Below, in pieces: positions 51,144-54,752 of a stretch of 54,752 nt of DNA. Origin of the DNA: Cohaesibacter sp. (lineage in GTDB: Bacteria; Pseudomonadota; Alphaproteobacteria; Rhizobiales; Cohaesibacteraceae); assembly GCA_025210795.1 (NCBI GenBank), contig JAOAQZ010000026.1, forward strand, positions 1-54,752, in the 5' to 3' direction. Each line of letters begins with the position of its first letter. Positions within the stretch are counted from its first letter, which is position 1. A program made the position numbers and the translations under genes. Below the pieces are notes generated by a model. That model searched no databases, was not told the DNA's origin, and saw only the letters and a list, made by a program, of their open reading frames with translations.

Positions 51144-51962
51144 GTGACCCTTACCATTGCCACCTGGAACATCAATTCCGTTCGCTCCCGTCTTGGTCTT
51201 GTCGAGCAATTTGAAAGTGATCGCGCGCCGGATATCCTGTGCCTGCAGGAAACCAAATGCATGAATGATCAATTTCCCTCCGCAGCCCTTAAAAAACTGG
51301 GCTATGAACATATGGCCATCAATGGCCAGAAAAGCTATCACGGGGTGGCAACCCTGTCGCGCGTACCATTTGCCGATGTTGAAATTCGCGAATTTTGCGA
51401 CAAGGGCGATGCCCGCCATATCGCAGTCACCGTCGACAGCTCCAAAGGTCCCATCAAGATCCATAATTTCTATGTACCAGCCGGTGGCGATGTGCCTGAT
51501 CCTGAGGTGAATGACAAATTCCAGCACAAGCTTGATTTTCTGGATGAAATGACAGATTGGCTGCAGGGTGAAGAGACCAACCGCAACGCCATTTTGGTGG
51601 GGGATCTCAACATCGCCCCGCACGAAAATGACGTCTGGTCCCACAAACAATTGCTCAAAGTGGTCAGCCACACCCCCATCGAGGTAGAGCGCCTTGCCAA
51701 ATTGCAGCAGGCCGGACCATGGCAGGATGTGGTGCGCACTCATATTCCTATAAGCGAAAAGCTCTTTAGCTGGTGGAGCTATCGCTCACCCAAATGGGAG
51801 CAGTCCAACAAGGGCCGCAGACTTGATCATATCTGGGCAACAAACCCGATCGCAGATCACGTCTCTTCAATCGAGGTGTACAAAACTGCCCGCGGCTGGG
51901 TCAAACCCTCCGACCATGCGCCCATTCTTGCCAAACTGAACGTCGATTGGTCAAAGGACTAG
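51144..51962 (+). CDS. xth: Exodeoxyribonuclease III (AP endonuclease)
   Basis: Base-excision-repair AP endonuclease/3'-5' exonuclease of the EEP fold. Starts at GTG 51144, with AAGGAG seven bases upstream deciding the start; 272 residues. Motifs: ATWNINSVRSR, LCLQETK (metal Glu), YHGVATLSR, VGDLNIAP, RLDHIWAT and SDHAPILA (catalytic Asp-His). Normal length; no oddities. Confidence 0.95.
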   Translation: MTLTIATWNINSVRSRLGLVEQFESDRAPDILCLQETKCMNDQFPSAALKKLGYEHMAINGQKSYHGVATLSRVPFADVEIREFCDKGDARHIAVTVDSSKGPIKIHNFYVPAGGDVPDPEVNDKFQHKLDFLDEMTDWLQGEETNRNAILVGDLNIAPHENDVWSHKQLLKVVSHTPIEVERLAKLQQAGPWQDVVRTHIPISEKLFSWWSYRSPKWEQSNKGRRLDHIWATNPIADHVSSIEVYKTARGWVKPSDHAPILAKLNVDWSKD

Positions 51963-52062
51963 ACCGGACCTGATCATTGGCACCCGAATCGGCCTTTGTC
52001 TTGATCAAATCTTGGGCCCCATGCCTTGCGCAACGCGTAGGGATATGATCTAAGCCCGCTTC

Positions 52063-53406
52063 ATGACAGATCTGATTACATTTTCGTCCCGCAAAAGCGG
52101 CATGGCCGCCCGCGAGGGAGCCTTGCGCCTCACCCATGCTGTGCTTCATGACAAGCAATTGCTGGATGATGCCTATAGAGCTGAACTGGCAAATGGCCCT
52201 TTGCGCAAATTGACCGGCCGTGACCGGGCATTTGCCAAGCGCATGGTCATCACACTGCTTCAGCATCTGGGAGAAATTGATCAGGTTCTGGCCGCCTTCA
52301 TGAAAAGCGGCATGCCCAAAAAATCCGGCCCTTTACGCAATATCCTGCGTCTGGCCGTGGCAGAATTGCTATTTTTGCAAGTGCCGTCCCACGCTGTGGT
52401 CGACAGCGCTGTTAGCCATTTTCGCACATGGCGCAAATATGCGGGCTTTAAAGGCCTGACCAATGCCGTTTTGCGCAATATTGCCAGCAAAGACGCAGAC
52501 TGTCTGGCAGAGCTCGACAGCGCCAAGGCCAATCTGCCATCCTGGCTGTATGACGATTGGCTGGAGGCTTATGGCAAAGACAGTCTTGATGCCATGGCTG
52601 CGGCCTGTAGCCAAAGCCCTGTGCCGCTGGATCTAAGTTTCAAAACCCGCGATGACAGAGCGGAAAGCCTTGCCAAAGAACTGAAAGGCACCTGGCTTCC
52701 AACAGGAAGCCTGCGCCTCGCGGTCCATGACAAGGTTGATGAACTGGCAGGGTTCGAGCAAGGGGATTGGTGGGTGCAGGATGCAGCCGCCACCATTCCC
52801 GTTCAGATGCTTGGGGATGTGACGGGCAAAAAAGTGCTGGATCTATGCGCAGCGCCGGGCGGCAAGACCTTGCAGCTAGCAGCAGCTGGAGCCGAGGTAA
52901 CCGCGCTCGATCTATCAGGCAAACGCCTTCGCCGCATTGAGGAAAATCTTGAGCGCACAGGCCTTACAGCCCAATTGGTGCAAGGCGATGCCCTTAAACA
53001 CAAATTTGGCAAGGCTTTCCCTGCCATTTTGCTCGATGCCCCCTGTTCGGCAACCGGCACCATGCGCCGACACCCTGAACTTATCCATCAGCGCACGCCA
53101 AAAGACATCGCCCATTTTGCCGCCCTTCAGGCAAAAATGCTGAGGCGGGCTGCAAAACTGCTGGATGACGATGGCCAGCTTATCTTTTGTACTTGCTCCT
53201 TGCAAAATGCGGAAGGTCCGGATCTGGTCAGCGACTTTTTGATGGAGCATCCCGATTTTGGCATTGAGCCCATAAAGGCGGGCGAAATTGGAGGCCTTGA
53301 TCCCTTCATTGCCGATGATGGTTCCATCCGCACCCGACCAGATTTGTGGCCCGAGAGAGGCGGAATGGATGGCTTCTTTGCAATTCGCTTCAGGAAATAT
53401 GCCTGA
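52063..53406 (+). CDS. rsmB: RsmB-type 16S rRNA (cytosine-C5) methyltransferase
   Basis: SAM-dependent methyltransferase of the RsmB/NOP2 family, presumed to make m5C in 16S rRNA. 447 residues. N-terminal NusB-like helical domain (about 20-160, with GRDRAFAKRMVITLLQHLGE). Catalytic domain has SAM motif CAAPGGKT from C262, DAPCSATGTMRRHPEL (C328, release cysteine), and FCTCSL with nucleophile C378. Position before a heparinase II/III-like gene is the usual rhizobial arrangement. Confidence 0.93.
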   Translation: MTDLITFSSRKSGMAAREGALRLTHAVLHDKQLLDDAYRAELANGPLRKLTGRDRAFAKRMVITLLQHLGEIDQVLAAFMKSGMPKKSGPLRNILRLAVAELLFLQVPSHAVVDSAVSHFRTWRKYAGFKGLTNAVLRNIASKDADCLAELDSAKANLPSWLYDDWLEAYGKDSLDAMAAACSQSPVPLDLSFKTRDDRAESLAKELKGTWLPTGSLRLAVHDKVDELAGFEQGDWWVQDAAATIPVQMLGDVTGKKVLDLCAAPGGKTLQLAAAGAEVTALDLSGKRLRRIEENLERTGLTAQLVQGDALKHKFGKAFPAILLDAPCSATGTMRRHPELIHQRTPKDIAHFAALQAKMLRRAAKLLDDDGQLIFCTCSLQNAEGPDLVSDFLMEHPDFGIEPIKAGEIGGLDPFIADDGSIRTRPDLWPERGGMDGFFAIRFRKYA

Positions 53407-53590
53407 AATGACGCTGATAGCAGCTTGTTAACCCTGTTTTGATAGATTGATAACCAAGTGATAACTATCTTTGCGATCTATGCAGAGGAGCGTTTCTTTG
53501 ATCCGTCCCTGCAGGGAGCGGCATTGAGACATCACATAAGAATAGAGGCTCGGGCGATGCCTGAGACGGCAGCGGTAAAGTGAGACAAGA

Positions 53591-54752
53591 GTGGCAACAA
53601 GCTTACGAAAATTGAGTTTGTATCTGGCAGCCTTTTCCAGAAAGGTATTTGCGGCGCGCAATCGGCGCCCGAACTGTCAGGCGCGCTATGTTGCGGGCTG
53701 CCCTGATCGCTTGCTCATCGCCCCGCAGGATCTGCGCACTGCAGACCCCACTGTGGCCGATGATATTTATGCCGGACTGTTTGTCTTTGCCGGACAGGTC
53801 GAGAATTGCGACGGCCAATCTCCCTTTACCCATCAAACCCGCTCTCGCGACTGGGCCGCAGAATTGCACGGCTTTCGCTGGTTGCGGCATTTGCGTGCCT
53901 CTGACGCCAAGCTCGTCAAATCAAAAGGGCAGGTGCTGGTGGATGACTGGATCACCAAATGTCGCCACCACGACCCCATCGCATGGGAATTGCCGGTCGT
54001 TGCCGAGCGGGTTCTGGCATGGCTCAACAATTCGCCTCTCATTTTGCAATCTGCCGATCATGACTTCTATCGCCGGTTCATCAAGGCGCTCTATCTGCAG
54101 GTGCGGTATCTCCGCTCCGCCTATAGCAGCTGCCCCGATACCGAAACACGGCTGATGATCCTGATCGCAGAGCTTGCAGGCTGGCTCTCCTTTGCTGGCA
54201 AGGAGCGCATGATTAAATCCACCAGCAAAAAGCTGGTATTGGAACTGGAAGAGCAGATCCTGCCCGATGGCGGTCATCTTTCGCGCAATGCCATGGTGAT
54301 CATCCATTGCCTTCTTGAATTGCTTCCTCTGCGACAAGCATTCCTTTCGCGTGATATGGTGCCGCCAGAAGGCATGCTGCATGCCATTGAGCGCATGATG
54401 CCCATGGTACGCTTCTTTCGCCATCCCAACGGAGAAATGGCCCATTTCAATGGCGCAGGTGCCACTCCGGCCGACCTGCTAGCCACCATTCTCGCCTATG
54501 ACGAGACCCGCGGTGCGCCTGTTTCCAATGCCACCTATTCGGGCTATCAGCGCCTTGAGGCAGGCAGCATGGTCGCCTTGTTTGATTATGGTGAGCGCCC
54601 GCCGATCGAGCATTCCACCCAGACCCATGCAGGCACCTTTGCCTTTGAGCTGAGCGTCGGCCAATCCCCTATTGTGGTCAATTGTGGTGCGCCATCCAAC
54701 CGCCATGCCAATTGGCGCGAGCTTGCCCGCAACACCGCCGCCCATTCAACCC
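53591..54752 (+). CDS. Heparinase II/III-like protein (partial, C-terminus outside window)
   Basis: Open frame runs from GTG 53591 (first start after an in-frame TAA at 53576) to the window end, 387 codons. N-terminus reads VATSLRKLSLYLAAFSRKVF. The body has HGFRWLRHLRAS, WELPVVAERVLAWLNNSP, DGGHLSRNAMVIIHCLLELL and MAHFNGAGATPADLL, which agree with the alpha/alpha-toroid of alphaproteobacterial heparinase II/III family proteins. The start of the C-terminal beta-sandwich is seen at YSGYQRLEAGSMVALFDYGE. Polysaccharide lyase activity is unproven for this group. The start is provisional, with only a weak ribosome site. Confidence 0.85.
   Translation, partial: MATSLRKLSLYLAAFSRKVFAARNRRPNCQARYVAGCPDRLLIAPQDLRTADPTVADDIYAGLFVFAGQVENCDGQSPFTHQTRSRDWAAELHGFRWLRHLRASDAKLVKSKGQVLVDDWITKCRHHDPIAWELPVVAERVLAWLNNSPLILQSADHDFYRRFIKALYLQVRYLRSAYSSCPDTETRLMILIAELAGWLSFAGKERMIKSTSKKLVLELEEQILPDGGHLSRNAMVIIHCLLELLPLRQAFLSRDMVPPEGMLHAIERMMPMVRFFRHPNGEMAHFNGAGATPADLLATILAYDETRGAPVSNATYSGYQRLEAGSMVALFDYGERPPIEHSTQTHAGTFAFELSVGQSPIVVNCGAPSNRHANWRELARNTAAHST

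Overview
The window is a continuous stretch of bacterial chromosome with the gene content and order of an alphaproteobacterium of the order Hyphomicrobiales (Rhizobiales). Pointers are the atpHAGD order next to priA, the mdh-sucCD-odhAB-lpd block, zapE beside mdh, an Omp19-like lipoprotein (a type known from Brucella), sdhCDAB beside a mesaconyl-CoA hydratase gene, the ~1600-residue NAD-dependent glutamate dehydrogenase, ftsK-lolA-xth, and rsmB followed by a heparinase II/III-like gene. Genus cannot be fixed from sequence alone; a marine, aerobic, heterotrophic member is plausible. I see no tRNA, rRNA, CRISPR array, insertion sequence, prophage or plasmid function, so this is mostly housekeeping core genome.

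Layout. 1-3844 (minus): F1 ATP synthase operon atpH-atpA-atpG-atpD, with atpD cut by the window edge. 4047-8753: primosomal helicase priA (minus), then fsa-type transaldolase, a XerC-type recombinase and a small exported protein (plus). 8860-18496 (minus): TCA-cycle block transcribed mdh, sucC, sucD, odhA, odhB, a small membrane protein, lpdA, with stem-loops between several genes. 18645-21887 (minus): zapE, two lipoproteins with AprI/Inh-like protease-inhibitor domains, and a low-molecular-weight phosphatase-like protein lacking its catalytic cysteine. 22297-25843 (minus): sdhC-sdhD-sdhA-sdhB. 26155-30749: mcd (mesaconyl-CoA hydratase) and a malyl-CoA thioesterase-like CitE protein with a DUF1737 gene, both belonging to C2 assimilation through the ethylmalonyl-CoA pathway, interspersed with a secreted glycerophosphodiesterase, a small membrane protein and a YjhX-family protein. 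30899-34113 (plus): FAD oxidoreductase, pyridoxal kinase, PLP-dependent dehydratase. 34175-39851: amino-acid biosynthesis (asd, argC type 2, leuD, leuB) plus small unknowns. 39936-46998: CMD-family peroxidase-like protein, giant NAD-glutamate dehydrogenase, class I/II aminotransferase. 47107-54752 (plus): ftsK, lolA, xth, rsmB, and the 5' part of a heparinase II/III-like gene cut by the window end.

Together the central genes form a respiratory carbon core: odhAB/lpdA make succinyl-CoA, sucCD converts it to succinate, SDH passes electrons to quinone, mdh closes the cycle, and F1Fo ATP synthase uses the proton gradient. Mcd and the CitE-like protein connect the same pool (malate, succinyl-CoA) to acetyl-CoA assimilation.

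No clearly new multi-gene defence or mobile system is visible. The most notable observations are the cysteine-less LMW phosphatase-like protein with a dyad-rich upstream region, the adjacent Inh-domain lipoproteins, an imperfect direct repeat overlapping a good sdh promoter, and a fsa terminator hairpin that contains the xerC ribosome binding site.
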